Below, one piece after another: positions 33,092-40,861 of a stretch of DNA of 64,000 nt. The stretch comes from FEN-1219 sp035548835. Lineage in GTDB: Bacteria > Pseudomonadota > Gammaproteobacteria > Steroidobacterales > Rariloculaceae. A model generated the notes under the pieces. The model had not been told where the DNA came from, ran no database searches, and was given only the letters and a program-made list of their open reading frames with translations. Each line of letters opens with the position of its first letter. Positions within the stretch are counted from its first letter, which is position 1. The translations under genes were made by a program, and so were the position numbers. The stretch covers positions 32,801-96,800 of the forward strand of contig DASZSB010000086.1 of assembly GCA_035548835.1 (NCBI GenBank), read 5' to 3'.

Positions 33092-33946
33092 TCAGGCGGC
33101 CTCGGCTACGACCGAATTGCGCAGCACGCCGATACCGCCGATCTCGACCTCGACCGTGTCGCCGCTCTTCATCCACAGCGGCGGTGTGCGGCCGGCGCCC
33201 ACGCCGCCGGGCGTGCCCGTGACGATCACGTCGCCCGGCTCGAGCTGCGCCCACGTGGAGCAGTACTCGATCAGCGACGGGATGTCGAAGCAAAGCTCGC
33301 CGACGCTCTCGTGCTGCACGACCTGGCCGTTCAGCCGCGTGGTCAGCGTCAGCTTGCGCGGGTCCGGGATCTCGTCGCTCGTGACGAGCCAAGGGCCGAA
33401 CGAGCCGCTGTGATGGAAGTTCTTGCCCGGCGTGAACTGCTGCGAGTGACGCTGGAAGTCGCGGATGCTGCCGTCGTTGAAGCACGTGTAGCCCGCAACG
33501 TAGTCGAGCGCCTGCTCCTTGCGCACGTGGCGCGCGCGCTTGCCGATCACGACGGCGAGCTCGCCTTCGTAGTCGAGCTGTACGGAGGCGCGCGGCAGGA
33601 CGAGGGGCCGGCCGTGACCCACGATGCTGTCGTGGAAGCGCACGAACAGCACGGGATGGCTCGGCCGCTCGCGGCCCATCTCCTTGATATGCGGCAGGTA
33701 GTTCACACCCACGCACAGCAGCTTCGCCGCGGCGTCGTCGACGACGGGCGCGAAGCTCACGTCGGCGAGCGCGAAGTCGGGCTTTTCGCCGGCCAGCTTG
33801 CGCAGCTCGGGCAGCGCGCCGGCGAGCAGCGCGTCGCGCAGCGTGCGCGGGGTGCCCGCGAGGCGCCGGCCGGCGTCGACGACGCCGTCGCCCACGACCA
33901 CGCCGTAGCCCGTCCGGCCGTTCTTCTCGAAGCTCATCAGACGCAT
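33092..33946 (-). CDS. Fumarylacetoacetate hydrolase family protein
   Basis: 284 residues. The short N-terminal domain is followed by the FAH fold with LLCVGVNYLPHIKEMGRE, the metal-binding acidic residues in VQLDYEGELAVVIGKRAR, CFNDGSIRDFQRHSQQF, and GDVIVTGTPGGVGAGR. Relatives act on C-C bonds of 2-oxo acids or isomerise such compounds in aromatic degradation. AAGGA precedes the ATG by 5 bases. The gene lies 38 bp after thrS, where infC is usually found. Confidence 0.92.
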   Translation of the reverse strand: MRLMSFEKNGRTGYGVVVGDGVVDAGRRLAGTPRTLRDALLAGALPELRKLAGEKPDFALADVSFAPVVDDAAAKLLCVGVNYLPHIKEMGRERPSHPVLFVRFHDSIVGHGRPLVLPRASVQLDYEGELAVVIGKRARHVRKEQALDYVAGYTCFNDGSIRDFQRHSQQFTPGKNFHHSGSFGPWLVTSDEIPDPRKLTLTTRLNGQVVQHESVGELCFDIPSLIEYCSTWAQLEPGDVIVTGTPGGVGAGRTPPLWMKSGDTVEVEIGGIGVLRNSVVAEAA

Positions 33947-33984
33947 GAGTCCTTCTCCGCTTCCCGTCAGTTCATCGCAATCGT

Positions 33985-35931
33985 TCAGTTCGCGGCGGCG
34001 GCCGCCTGCGTGGCCGGGCGGCCGCGTTCCGCGGCCTCGGCGCGCAGCTGCTCGATGGCCGCGGCGAGCGGCTGGCTCGACTGCCCCTGGTGCCCGAGCC
34101 GGCGCAGCGCGACCGTTCGCTCGGCGACCTCGCGCTTGCCGGCCGCGAGGATCACCGGGATCTTCGCGAGGCTGTGTTCGCGCACCTTGTAGTTGATCTT
34201 CTCGTTGCGCACGTCGGCTTCCGCTCGCAGGCCCGCGGCGCGCAGCTGCGCGACCACCTCGGCGGCATACGCGTCCGCGTCGGACGTGATCGTCGCGACC
34301 ACGACCTGCACGGGCGACAGCCAGAACGGCAGCGCGCCCGCGTAGTTCTCGAGCAGGATGCCGATGAAGCGCTCGAGCGAGCCGAAGATCGCGCGGTGCA
34401 GCATCACCGGCGTGTGCCGGTTGCCGTCCTCGCCGATGTACGTGGCGCCGAGCCGGCCCGGCATGTTCAGGTCCACCTGCAGCGTGCCGCACTGCCAGTC
34501 GCGGCCGATCGCGTCGCGCAGCACGAACTCGATCTTCGGGCCGTAGAACGCACCCTCGCCCCGGTTGTAGGTGAACGCAAGGCCGAGCGAGCGCATCGCG
34601 TTCTCGAGCGCGGCCTCGGCCTTGTCCCACACCTCGTCGCTGCCGACGCGCTTCGGCGGCCGGTCGGCCAGCTTCATTACCACGTCGTCGAAGCCGAAGT
34701 CGCGGTAGATGTCGAGCAGCAGGCGGCACACGTTGCCGGCCTCGGCGGTGATCTGATCCTCCGTGCAGAACACGTGCGCGTCGTCCTGCGTGAACGCGCG
34801 CACGCGCATGAGCCCGTGCAACGCGCCCGAAGGCTCGAAGCGGTGCACCTTGCCGAACTCCGCGACGCGGTAGGGCAGGTCGCGGTAGCTGCGCAGGTCG
34901 CTCTTGAACACCTGGATGTGGCCCGGGCAGTTCATGGGCTTCACGACCAGCGTGTGCTCGTCGCGCGTCTCGCTGACGAACATGTTTTCGCCGAACGTGT
35001 GCCAGTGGCCGGACGCCTCCCACAGCGAGCGCGACATCAGCTCCGGAGTGTTGACCTCCGTGTAGCCGGCCGCGCCCTGCTTGGCGCGCAGGTACTCGAC
35101 CAGCGTGCGGAACAGCGTCCAGCCCTTCGCGTGCCAGAACACGGCACCCACGGCCTCGTCCTGGAAGTGGAAGAGATCCATCTGCCGCCCGAGCTTGCGG
35201 TGATCGCGCCGCTCGGCTTCCTCGAGCCGCTCGAGATAGGCCTTGAGCTCCTTCGCGTCGGCCCACGCGGTGCCGTACACGCGCTGCAGCATCTCGTTGC
35301 GCGAGTCGCCGCGCCAGTAGGCGCCCGCGAGCTTCAGCAGCTTGAAACCGGCGCCGAGGCGGCCCGTGTTCGGCAGGTGAGGGCCGCGGCAAAGATCGAT
35401 GAACGCGCCCTGCCGGTACAGCGTGATCGGCTCGCCGGCCGGAATCGCACTGATGATCTCGGCCTTGTACTTCTCGCCCTGATCCAGGAAGAACTGCACG
35501 GCCGCGTCGCGATCCCAGACCTCGCGCACGATCTTCTCGTCGCGCGCCACGATCTCGTGCATGCGCGCCTCGATGCGCTCGAGATCCTCGGGCGTGAAGG
35601 GCTCCTTGCGCGCGAAGTCGTAGTAGAAGCCGTTCTCGATGGCCGGGCCGATCGTGACCTGCGTCTCGGGGTAGAGCTCCTTCACGGCTTCCGCCATCAC
35701 GTGCGCCGCGTCGTGGCGCAGCAGTTCGAGCCCGTCCGGCGTGCCGCGCGTGACGATCTCGACGCTCGCGTCGTGCTCGATGGGACGCGTGAGGTCGCGC
35801 AGCTCGCCGTTCACGCGGATCGCGACGGCGTCGCGCTCGAGGCGCGAGCCGATGCTGCGCGCCACGGCCAGGCCGTCGACGGGGGTCGGGAAGGCTCGCT
35901 CGGAGCCGTCAGGCAGCTTGATGGTTGGCAT
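33985..35931 (-). CDS. thrS: Threonyl-tRNA synthetase
   Basis: 648 residues, full length. TGS domain (about 1-62, MPTIKLPDGSERAFPTPVDG), the editing/SAD domain (about 63-225, LLRHDAAHVMAEAV and the HxxxH metal-type motif), the class II catalytic core (about 245-535) with zinc ligands Cys in PMNCPGHIQ, His in QDDAHVFC and His in VMLHRAIFG, and the anticodon-binding domain (about 540-640). Unlike most gammaproteobacteria, infC, rpmI and rplT do not follow it. An Ala-rich tail closes the protein. No T-box is visible upstream. Confidence 0.97.
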   Translation of the reverse strand: MPTIKLPDGSERAFPTPVDGLAVARSIGSRLERDAVAIRVNGELRDLTRPIEHDASVEIVTRGTPDGLELLRHDAAHVMAEAVKELYPETQVTIGPAIENGFYYDFARKEPFTPEDLERIEARMHEIVARDEKIVREVWDRDAAVQFFLDQGEKYKAEIISAIPAGEPITLYRQGAFIDLCRGPHLPNTGRLGAGFKLLKLAGAYWRGDSRNEMLQRVYGTAWADAKELKAYLERLEEAERRDHRKLGRQMDLFHFQDEAVGAVFWHAKGWTLFRTLVEYLRAKQGAAGYTEVNTPELMSRSLWEASGHWHTFGENMFVSETRDEHTLVVKPMNCPGHIQVFKSDLRSYRDLPYRVAEFGKVHRFEPSGALHGLMRVRAFTQDDAHVFCTEDQITAEAGNVCRLLLDIYRDFGFDDVVMKLADRPPKRVGSDEVWDKAEAALENAMRSLGLAFTYNRGEGAFYGPKIEFVLRDAIGRDWQCGTLQVDLNMPGRLGATYIGEDGNRHTPVMLHRAIFGSLERFIGILLENYAGALPFWLSPVQVVVATITSDADAYAAEVVAQLRAAGLRAEADVRNEKINYKVREHSLAKIPVILAAGKREVAERTVALRRLGHQGQSSQPLAAAIEQLRAEAAERGRPATQAAAAAN

Positions 35932-36089
35932 ATCGAACCGGTGTTGAAGGACGGCGAAACGGGGCGTTTGCGCCCGGGCGCATTGTACGCCAACCGCGCG
36001 CAACGGCGGCCTCGCGGCACGTTGCGGCGCCGTGCTCGAATCACCCGTTGTACGATACCCGTGACCACCGACGACGAGCGGAAGGCCCG

Positions 36090-36860
36090 ATGAGCGAGCT
36101 TGCGATCCACATGTTTCCCTGCCTCAAGGACAACTACGGCTACCTGCTGCACGACGCGGACTCCGGGGTCACGGCGGCCGTCGATACGCCGGACGCGGCG
36201 GCGATCCTGGCCGAGCTCGAGACCAAGGGGTGGCGCCTGACGCACATCCTGAACACGCATCACCACGCGGACCACGCGGGCGGCAACCTCGAGCTGAAAC
36301 GGCAGACCGGCTGCACGATCGTCGGGCCGCGGGCGGACGCGGCGCGCATTCCGGGCATCGACGTGCAGGTGGGCGAGGGCGACGTCGTCGCGATCGGCGC
36401 GCATCGTGCGGTGGTCTTCGACACGCCGGGCCACACGCGCGGTCACATCGTGTACTACTTCGCCGACGCGGGCGTCGCGTTCGTCGGCGACACGCTGTTC
36501 GCGCTGGGCTGCGGCCGGCTGTTCGAGGGCACGCCGGAGCAGATGTGGAGCTCGCTCTCGAAGCTGCTCCGCTGGCCGGACGCCACGCGCCTCTACTGCG
36601 CGCACGAGTACACGCAGAGCAATGCGCGATTCGCGTTGACTGTGGAACCCGGCAACGAGGCGCTGCAGCAGCGCGCCGCGGCCGTGGCGAGCCGGCGGGC
36701 CGCGAATCTGCCGACCGTGCCTTCGACGCTGGGGGAGGAACGTGCGACGAACCCGTTCCTGCGCGCCGGCAGCGCCGGGCTCAGGGCGACGATCGGGCTG
36801 CCGAACGCCTCGGACGTCGAGGTGTTCGCAAGGACGCGCGCGCTGAAAGACGCGTTCTGA
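36090..36860 (+). CDS. gloB: Hydroxyacylglutathione hydrolase (glyoxalase II)
   Basis: 256 residues, the standard GloB length. The binuclear metal site is clear: ILNTHHHADHAGGNLEL, then the His in DTPGHTRGHIVYYF, Asp in FVGDTLFALGCG and His in YCAHEYTQSNARF. The C-terminal HAGH domain with NPFLRA binds glutathione. It hydrolyses S-lactoylglutathione to lactate in methylglyoxal detoxification. GAAGG stands 5 bases before the ATG. It is divergent from thrS. Confidence 0.95.
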   Translation: MSELAIHMFPCLKDNYGYLLHDADSGVTAAVDTPDAAAILAELETKGWRLTHILNTHHHADHAGGNLELKRQTGCTIVGPRADAARIPGIDVQVGEGDVVAIGAHRAVVFDTPGHTRGHIVYYFADAGVAFVGDTLFALGCGRLFEGTPEQMWSSLSKLLRWPDATRLYCAHEYTQSNARFALTVEPGNEALQQRAAAVASRRAANLPTVPSTLGEERATNPFLRAGSAGLRATIGLPNASDVEVFARTRALKDAF

Positions 36861-36891
36861 AGCGCGTCGGGCGGGAAGGTGCGCGGGCCGC

Positions 36892-37179
36892 CTAGGCGCT
36901 CGGGCGCAGCTGCGAGCGGCCCTGCATCATGAGGCCGGCGCCGCGCTCGGACACGTGCGCGAGCACGGCCTTGCGCCGGTGCAGGCGGATGGTGTCGCCG
37001 AGATTCACGGCGAACACCAGATTCACGACCGTCCCGGCCGGCAGGCCGAGCGACTTGATCTCGAGGAACACGCCCATCGCGGAGAGGTTCCGCGCGCGGC
37101 AGCGGTGAAAACGGCCACCGGGGATCGACAAATACACGGTCGTCGAGACCTTGTTGCGCTCGAGGAGACGGCGTTCCAT
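36892..37179 (-). CDS. Single-domain PilZ protein
   Basis: 95 residues, a lone PilZ domain. The N-terminal RLLERNK segment supplies the RxxxR-type cyclic-di-GMP contact and ARNLSAMGVFLEI is the (D/N)xSxxG box. AAAGGA lies about 8 bases before the ATG. It follows flgM, flgN and the CsrA-like gene, in the place where Pseudomonas-type clusters carry flgZ/ycgR; here only one PilZ domain is present and the YcgR-N domain is absent. A role in coupling cyclic-di-GMP with motility is inferred from position. Confidence 0.82.
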   Translation of the reverse strand: MERRLLERNKVSTTVYLSIPGGRFHRCRARNLSAMGVFLEIKSLGLPAGTVVNLVFAVNLGDTIRLHRRKAVLAHVSERGAGLMMQGRSQLRPSA

Positions 37180-37354
37180 CTGGCAGGTCCTTTAGTTCTT
37201 CTAGGTAACGCGGACGATGCTCAGGATGCCCGCGCCACCGTGGAAATCAAGCCCCGGGACGGGGTCTGCGGGCGAGCGCGGCCGGCGCTTCGAGCGGCCG
37301 GCGGCTCCCGCCAATTATGTAGCGCAAGCCGCGCCTGCCGGCGTGTGGCGCGCG

Positions 37355-37555
37355 TCACTCGGCCTTGTCGACCCGCAGGATCGTGAGCTCGGGTGGCGCT
37401 GCGATGCCCATCTTCACGCGCCGCCCGTTGCCCCCGAGCAGGGTGATCTCGATGGGGCCCTTGGCGAACAAGTCGTTCAGCGTCAGCGTGCCGTCGGCAC
37501 CGTCCGCCAGCTTGATCTGGATGGCCTCGTCGGCCCGTCTGCTCACGACCAGCAT
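37355..37555 (-). CDS. CsrA/RsmA family RNA-binding protein with RsmN/RsmF-like insertion
   Basis: 66 residues. The start MLVVSRRADEAIQI and the end GRRVKMGIAAPPELTILR are unmistakably CsrA, including Arg61 at the position of the essential RNA-binding Arg44. Between strand 1 and strand 2 there are about 18 extra residues (roughly 16-33, LADGADGTLTLNDLFAKG), where standard CsrA has only a few. From memory, Pseudomonas RsmN/RsmF carries a helix-forming insertion in the same region and folds as a strand-exchanged dimer. GGGGAG precedes the ATG. It is the third gene of the sigma-28-driven flgM-flgN unit, 12 bp after flgN. Confidence 0.88.
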   Translation of the reverse strand: MLVVSRRADEAIQIKLADGADGTLTLNDLFAKGPIEITLLGGNGRRVKMGIAAPPELTILRVDKAE

Positions 37556-37567
37556 GTCGTTCTCCCC

Positions 37568-37984
37568 TTATGCGCTGCCGAGCGAGCGTCCGTCGGCCGT
37601 GGCGGGCGCAATGCCGCTGCGGCCATAGAGATCGGGCTGCGTGCCGCGCAGCGCGCGCAGGGCTCCGCGCACCTGCTCGCTGCGCGCCTTCACGAGCGCG
37701 CCGTTGCGCTCGTTCCGGACCTTGCACTGGCCGATCAGATCGAGAAGCCGGCGCCACTCCGGCGGCGCGGCGGCGGCCACGGCCGCCGTGAGGCTGCGGC
37801 GCTGCCGTTCGAGCGACTCCAGCGCCTCCACGAGCCGCGCCTTGTCCGCGCCGGCGGCGTTCAATTCCTCGGCGTCGCCGCTCGTGAGTGCCCGATTCTC
37901 CCGCCCGAGCGTTTCGAGCATGGCCTCGGCGCAGTGAATCTGCTCCTTCAGGACGGCGATCAGACCTTCGCTGACGTGCTGCAT
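37568..37984 (-). CDS. flgN: FlgN family flagellar export chaperone
   Basis: 138 residues, largely helical. The N-terminal helix (ALSEGLIAVLKEQI-like start MQHVSEGLIAVLKEQIHCAE) and the heptad-rich middle match FlgN, the type III chaperone of the hook-junction proteins FlgK and FlgL. Lies 11 bp after flgM, the standard flgMN pair, and 12 bp before the CsrA-like gene. Confidence 0.88.
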   Translation of the reverse strand: MQHVSEGLIAVLKEQIHCAEAMLETLGRENRALTSGDAEELNAAGADKARLVEALESLERQRRSLTAAVAAAAPPEWRRLLDLIGQCKVRNERNGALVKARSEQVRGALRALRGTQPDLYGRSGIAPATADGRSLGSA

Positions 37985-37995
37985 CTGCGTGGCGT

Positions 37996-38313
37996 TCAGC
38001 CGAGGTTGCGTTCGTGGCGCAGCAGCTTGTCCGCGACCCGCTGGTCGTCGATCTTGTAGCTGCCGGAGGCCACGGCTTCCTTGATGGCGGCGACGCGCTG
38101 CGAGTCCACGACCGGGCTGCCGCGCACGACTTCCTGCAGCCGGCTCATCAGGAGGCCGGACCGGCTCACGTTCACGGTATCGCCGGACGGCACGGCCTTG
38201 TTGCCCTGTGCGCCCGTGGCGGACTCCTGCCGCGCCGCCTTGCTCGCTTCGGAGCGCGGCGTACCGGCCGAATCCACCGGGCGATAACCCTGGCCGTTGA
38301 TCTTCTGTGTCAT
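37996..38313 (-). CDS. flgM: Anti-sigma-28 factor FlgM
   Basis: 105 residues. The disordered, Ser/Gly/Gln-rich N-terminal half (MTQKINGQGYRPVDSAGTPR) leads to the sigma-binding helices at VDSQRVAAIKEAVASGSYKI and DDQRVADKLLRHE, the FlgM signature. It binds FliA until the hook-basal body is complete and is then exported. ATG at 38313 was chosen because it gives the conserved MxxxI start and lies after GAGGAC; the upstream sigma-28 promoter at 38352-38378 allows this. Confidence 0.93.
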   Translation of the reverse strand: MTQKINGQGYRPVDSAGTPRSEASKAARQESATGAQGNKAVPSGDTVNVSRSGLLMSRLQEVVRGSPVVDSQRVAAIKEAVASGSYKIDDQRVADKLLRHERNLG

Positions 38314-38351
38314 AACGTGTCCTCGGGCGCTTCCCGCGCCTTCATGGCCGC

Positions 38352-38378
38352 TTATCGGCTGCTGACCCGATAACTTTA
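38352..38378 (-). promoter_or_regulatory. Sigma-28 (FliA) promoter for flgM-flgN-csrA-like
   Basis: Read on the minus strand: TAAAGTTA (38378-38371), 11 bases, GCCGATAA (38359-38352). This matches the FliA consensus TAAAGTTT-N11-GCCGATAA at all but one position. It lies between flgA and flgM, so the late genes can be expressed apart from flgA. Confidence 0.88.
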
Positions 38379-38391
38379 GGCCTGCGTTCAA

Positions 38392-39099
38392 CTAAAACCC
38401 CACGCGCACCTGGCCGGGTGCCTCGACGAGCCCCTCCACGATCCGGCCGGACGGGCTGCGCACACGCACCCGGTCCTTCAGGCGCGCCGGCTCGAGCGCC
38501 ACGCCTTCGCCCTTGACCTCGAACGAGGAGCCGCCCGCGATCAGCGTGACCAGCGCACCGCGCTCGACGCCGACCGGTTGCTCGAGCGTGGCCGGCAGCA
38601 GCAGCGCGCCGGCCTGCTGGCTGCGGCGGACCGTCCGGCCGATGGCCTGCTCGGGCTTGCTCACGTAGTCGAACGGCAGCCCACCCGCGGCCTGCTGTCG
38701 GACCTCGAGATCGTCGGCGGTCAGCACCTCGCCAGGCTGGACGTTGCGGCGCAGGACCACGACCTGCAGCTGCTCGAGCACGCGGACGGGCACGAACAGC
38801 CGCCACGCGTCGGGCCCCGCGCAGCTCACGGCCACGGTGCCCTGACCGCGCTGGATCGTCCGCTGCATCTCGGTCTTCAGCGCCGAGCCGCACTCCGGCA
38901 GTTTCAGCCGGTCGTCCACGGCCACGGCTTCCACTTCGGCGCCACTGTTCCTCGATGCGGCCGTGCGCGCGGCGTCGCGAATGCTTTCGGGCGACTGCCA
39001 CCCGACCGCGCGAACCGTCAACGTGCCGGCGGCCAGCGTCAAAATGCCGACGAGCGCGGCGCGGGCGAGGCGGCCCCATCCTTTGGCTGCGCAGATCAT
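38392..39099 (-). CDS. flgA: Flagellar P-ring assembly chaperone FlgA
   Basis: 235 residues from the ATG at 39099, which has GGGAG 5 bases before it; starts at 39111 or 39117 would leave almost no leader from the predicted sigma-54 start near 39122. A signal peptide (LARAALVGILTLAAGTLTVRA) is followed by the FlgA N-terminal part and the SAF domain (about 110-170, VVLRRNVQPGEVLTADDLEV) and the C-terminal strand region ending VEAPGQVRVGF. It assists FlgI polymerisation in the periplasm. Confidence 0.9.
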   Translation of the reverse strand: MICAAKGWGRLARAALVGILTLAAGTLTVRAVGWQSPESIRDAARTAASRNSGAEVEAVAVDDRLKLPECGSALKTEMQRTIQRGQGTVAVSCAGPDAWRLFVPVRVLEQLQVVVLRRNVQPGEVLTADDLEVRQQAAGGLPFDYVSKPEQAIGRTVRRSQQAGALLLPATLEQPVGVERGALVTLIAGGSSFEVKGEGVALEPARLKDRVRVRSPSGRIVEGLVEAPGQVRVGF

Positions 39100-39132
39100 C
39101 GAAGCTCCCATCGTCATCCTGCGCAGCAGGGG

Positions 39133-39148
39133 TGCAAGACGTATGCCA
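39133..39148 (-). promoter_or_regulatory. Sigma-54 promoter for flgA
   Basis: Minus-strand reading TGGCATACGTCTTGCA gives GG (39147-39146) and GC (39135-39134) with 10 bases between and a perfect TTGC -12 element. Transcription would start near 39122, some 23 bases before the chosen flgA start. Confidence 0.75.
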
Positions 39149-39290
39149 CGCGGGCGGCGCCGTGTTCGTGCGCGTCGTGGCCTGCCGGCGGCAACCGCTC
39201 GCCGCGGACCCGCGAACGACCGGCAAGATCCTTCCGCCCGCCAGGCTCCGCGGCGCACGAGCCCCAGCGGCGTCGCGGGTTCCGGCCGTG

Positions 39291-39306
39291 TGGCACGGTT
39301 GTTGCT
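39291..39306 (+). promoter_or_regulatory. Sigma-54 promoter for the flgB operon
   Basis: TGGCACGGTTGTTGCT is a perfect match to the TGGCACG-N4-TTGC(A/T) consensus. Predicted transcription start near 39317, 33 bases before the flgB ATG. It is back to back with the flgA promoter, 142 bp apart, so both could be activated from shared upstream sites. Confidence 0.92.
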
Positions 39307-39349
39307 GATGGGTGCTGCGGCCATTTGCCGCGCTCGGAACGCAACGACC

Positions 39350-39733
39350 ATGGATTCGATTCTCGGGATACACGAAGCCGCGCTGCTGTATCGCGCCCGG
39401 CGCATGGACGTGATCGCGGCGAATCTCGCGAACGCCGATACGCCGAACTACCTGGCCCGCGACCTCGAGTTCGCGGGCACGCTCGACAGCACGTTCGCCG
39501 CGGCGACCCGGCTCAAGGCCACGGACCCGCGCCACATCGCGCCCGGGCCCGTGACGCAGAGCAACGAGCTCAAGTACCGCGTGCCGCATCAGCCCTCGCT
39601 CGACGGCAACACCGTCGAGACGGATCTCGAGCTCGCGCGCTACGCGGAGAACGCCGTGTCGTATCAGGCCAGCCTGATGTTTGCGGGCAGCCGCATCAGC
39701 ACGCTGCGCGCCGCCATCACCGGAGGCCGTTGA
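39350..39733 (+). CDS. flgB: Flagellar proximal rod protein FlgB
   Basis: 127 residues. The rod signature VIAANLANADTPNYLARDL lies near residue 22 and the C-terminal helix RYAENAVSYQASLMFAGSRI near residue 88. FlgB is a subunit of the proximal rod. First gene of the rod/hook operon; its stop codon overlaps the flgC ATG by one base. Confidence 0.95.
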   Translation: MDSILGIHEAALLYRARRMDVIAANLANADTPNYLARDLEFAGTLDSTFAAATRLKATDPRHIAPGPVTQSNELKYRVPHQPSLDGNTVETDLELARYAENAVSYQASLMFAGSRISTLRAAITGGR

Positions 39734-40143
39734 TGAGCACCTTCAGCACCTTCGACATCGCCGGCTCGGCGCTGTCCGCCCAGTCGCTGCGACTGAACCT
39801 GACGGCGAGCAACCTCGCGAACATGCACGACGTGGCCGGCGATCCGGCCGCCGTGTACCGCCCGCGCCAGGCCGTGTTTCGCGCCTCGGGCCAGCCCTTC
39901 GGCGACGTGCTCGCCGGCGTCGACGTGCTCGGCGTGGTCGAGAGCACGACGCCGCCGATCGAGCGCTACGACCCCGGCAATCCGCAGGCGAACGCGCAGG
40001 GCATGGTCTACGCGTCGAGCGTAAACCCGATGGAAGAGATGGCCAACATGATCTCGGCGTCGCGCTCGTACCAGAACAATCTCGAGGTCATCAACACCGC
40101 CAAGCAGCTGCTGCAGCGGACGCTGATGCTCGGTCAGGCCTAG
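39733..40143 (+). CDS. flgC: Flagellar proximal rod protein FlgC
   Basis: 136 residues, the expected size. N-terminal rod helix SLRLNLTASNLANMHDVAG and C-terminal SSVNPMEEMANMISASRSYQ with NLEVINTAKQLL, both diagnostic for FlgC. It forms the proximal rod with FlgB and FlgF. Confidence 0.95.
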   Translation: MSTFSTFDIAGSALSAQSLRLNLTASNLANMHDVAGDPAAVYRPRQAVFRASGQPFGDVLAGVDVLGVVESTTPPIERYDPGNPQANAQGMVYASSVNPMEEMANMISASRSYQNNLEVINTAKQLLQRTLMLGQA

Positions 40144-40153
40144 GAGGCAAGCC

Positions 40154-40837
40154 ATGGTAGACGCAGTCACTGGCACGGATTACGGCAAGCTCGGTCTCGG
40201 TGTGCCACAGACGACCACCAAGAAGACCGATCTCGGGCAGGAGGACTTCCTGCACCTCATGCTCACGCAGCTGAAGAACCAGGATCCGTTCAAGCCGCTC
40301 GACAGCAGCGAGTTCCTGGGGCAGCTCGCGCAGTTCGGCACGGTGTCCGGGCTCTCACAGCTGCAGACCTCGTTCGATTCCCTGAAGACGTCGCTGGTCT
40401 CGAATCAGGCGCTGCAGGCGGCGAGCCTGGTCGGCCGCTCCGCGGTCGTCGAGAGCTCGACGATGGGCATCGTCGACGGCCAGCCGGTGCTCGGCGCCGT
40501 CGACCTGCCGGCTTCCACGAGCTCTCTGACGGTCACCGTGCTCGACAGCACGGGCCAGGTGGTGCGCACGATTCCGCTCGGCGCACATGGCGCCGGCCAG
40601 GCGCAGTTCGTCTGGGACGGCATGACGGACGGCGGCGGCACGGCTCCGGCCGGCCAGTACACGTTCAACGCGGCGTATCGCAACGGCAGCAAGACCGAAG
40701 CGGGCACCACGCTGCTCGCGGCGCCGATCGACAGCGTGAAGCTCGACAGCAACGGGTTCAGCGTCGCGCTGCGCGGCATCGGCGACATTCCGTTCTCGTC
40801 GGTGCGCGAAATCATGGACAACATCTACGGCAATTAA
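40154..40837 (+). CDS. flgD: Hook assembly scaffold FlgD
   Basis: 227 residues. The N-terminal export and capping region contains GQEDFLHLMLTQLKNQDPFK and SSEFLGQLAQFGTVSGLSQL, followed by a Tudor-like and fibronectin-like C-terminal part (about 75-220, PAGQYTFNAAYRNG). FlgD caps the growing hook and is later displaced. It starts 10 bp after flgC with a GGAGG site. Confidence 0.95.
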   Translation: MVDAVTGTDYGKLGLGVPQTTTKKTDLGQEDFLHLMLTQLKNQDPFKPLDSSEFLGQLAQFGTVSGLSQLQTSFDSLKTSLVSNQALQAASLVGRSAVVESSTMGIVDGQPVLGAVDLPASTSSLTVTVLDSTGQVVRTIPLGAHGAGQAQFVWDGMTDGGGTAPAGQYTFNAAYRNGSKTEAGTTLLAAPIDSVKLDSNGFSVALRGIGDIPFSSVREIMDNIYGN

Positions 40838-40861
40838 CGACATCCCCACGAGGTAATCACC

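Noticed and set aside
34090..36093. A 667-codon plus-strand frame opposite thrS
   Set aside because: Antisense to a complete threonyl-tRNA synthetase with intact zinc ligands; no domain seen.
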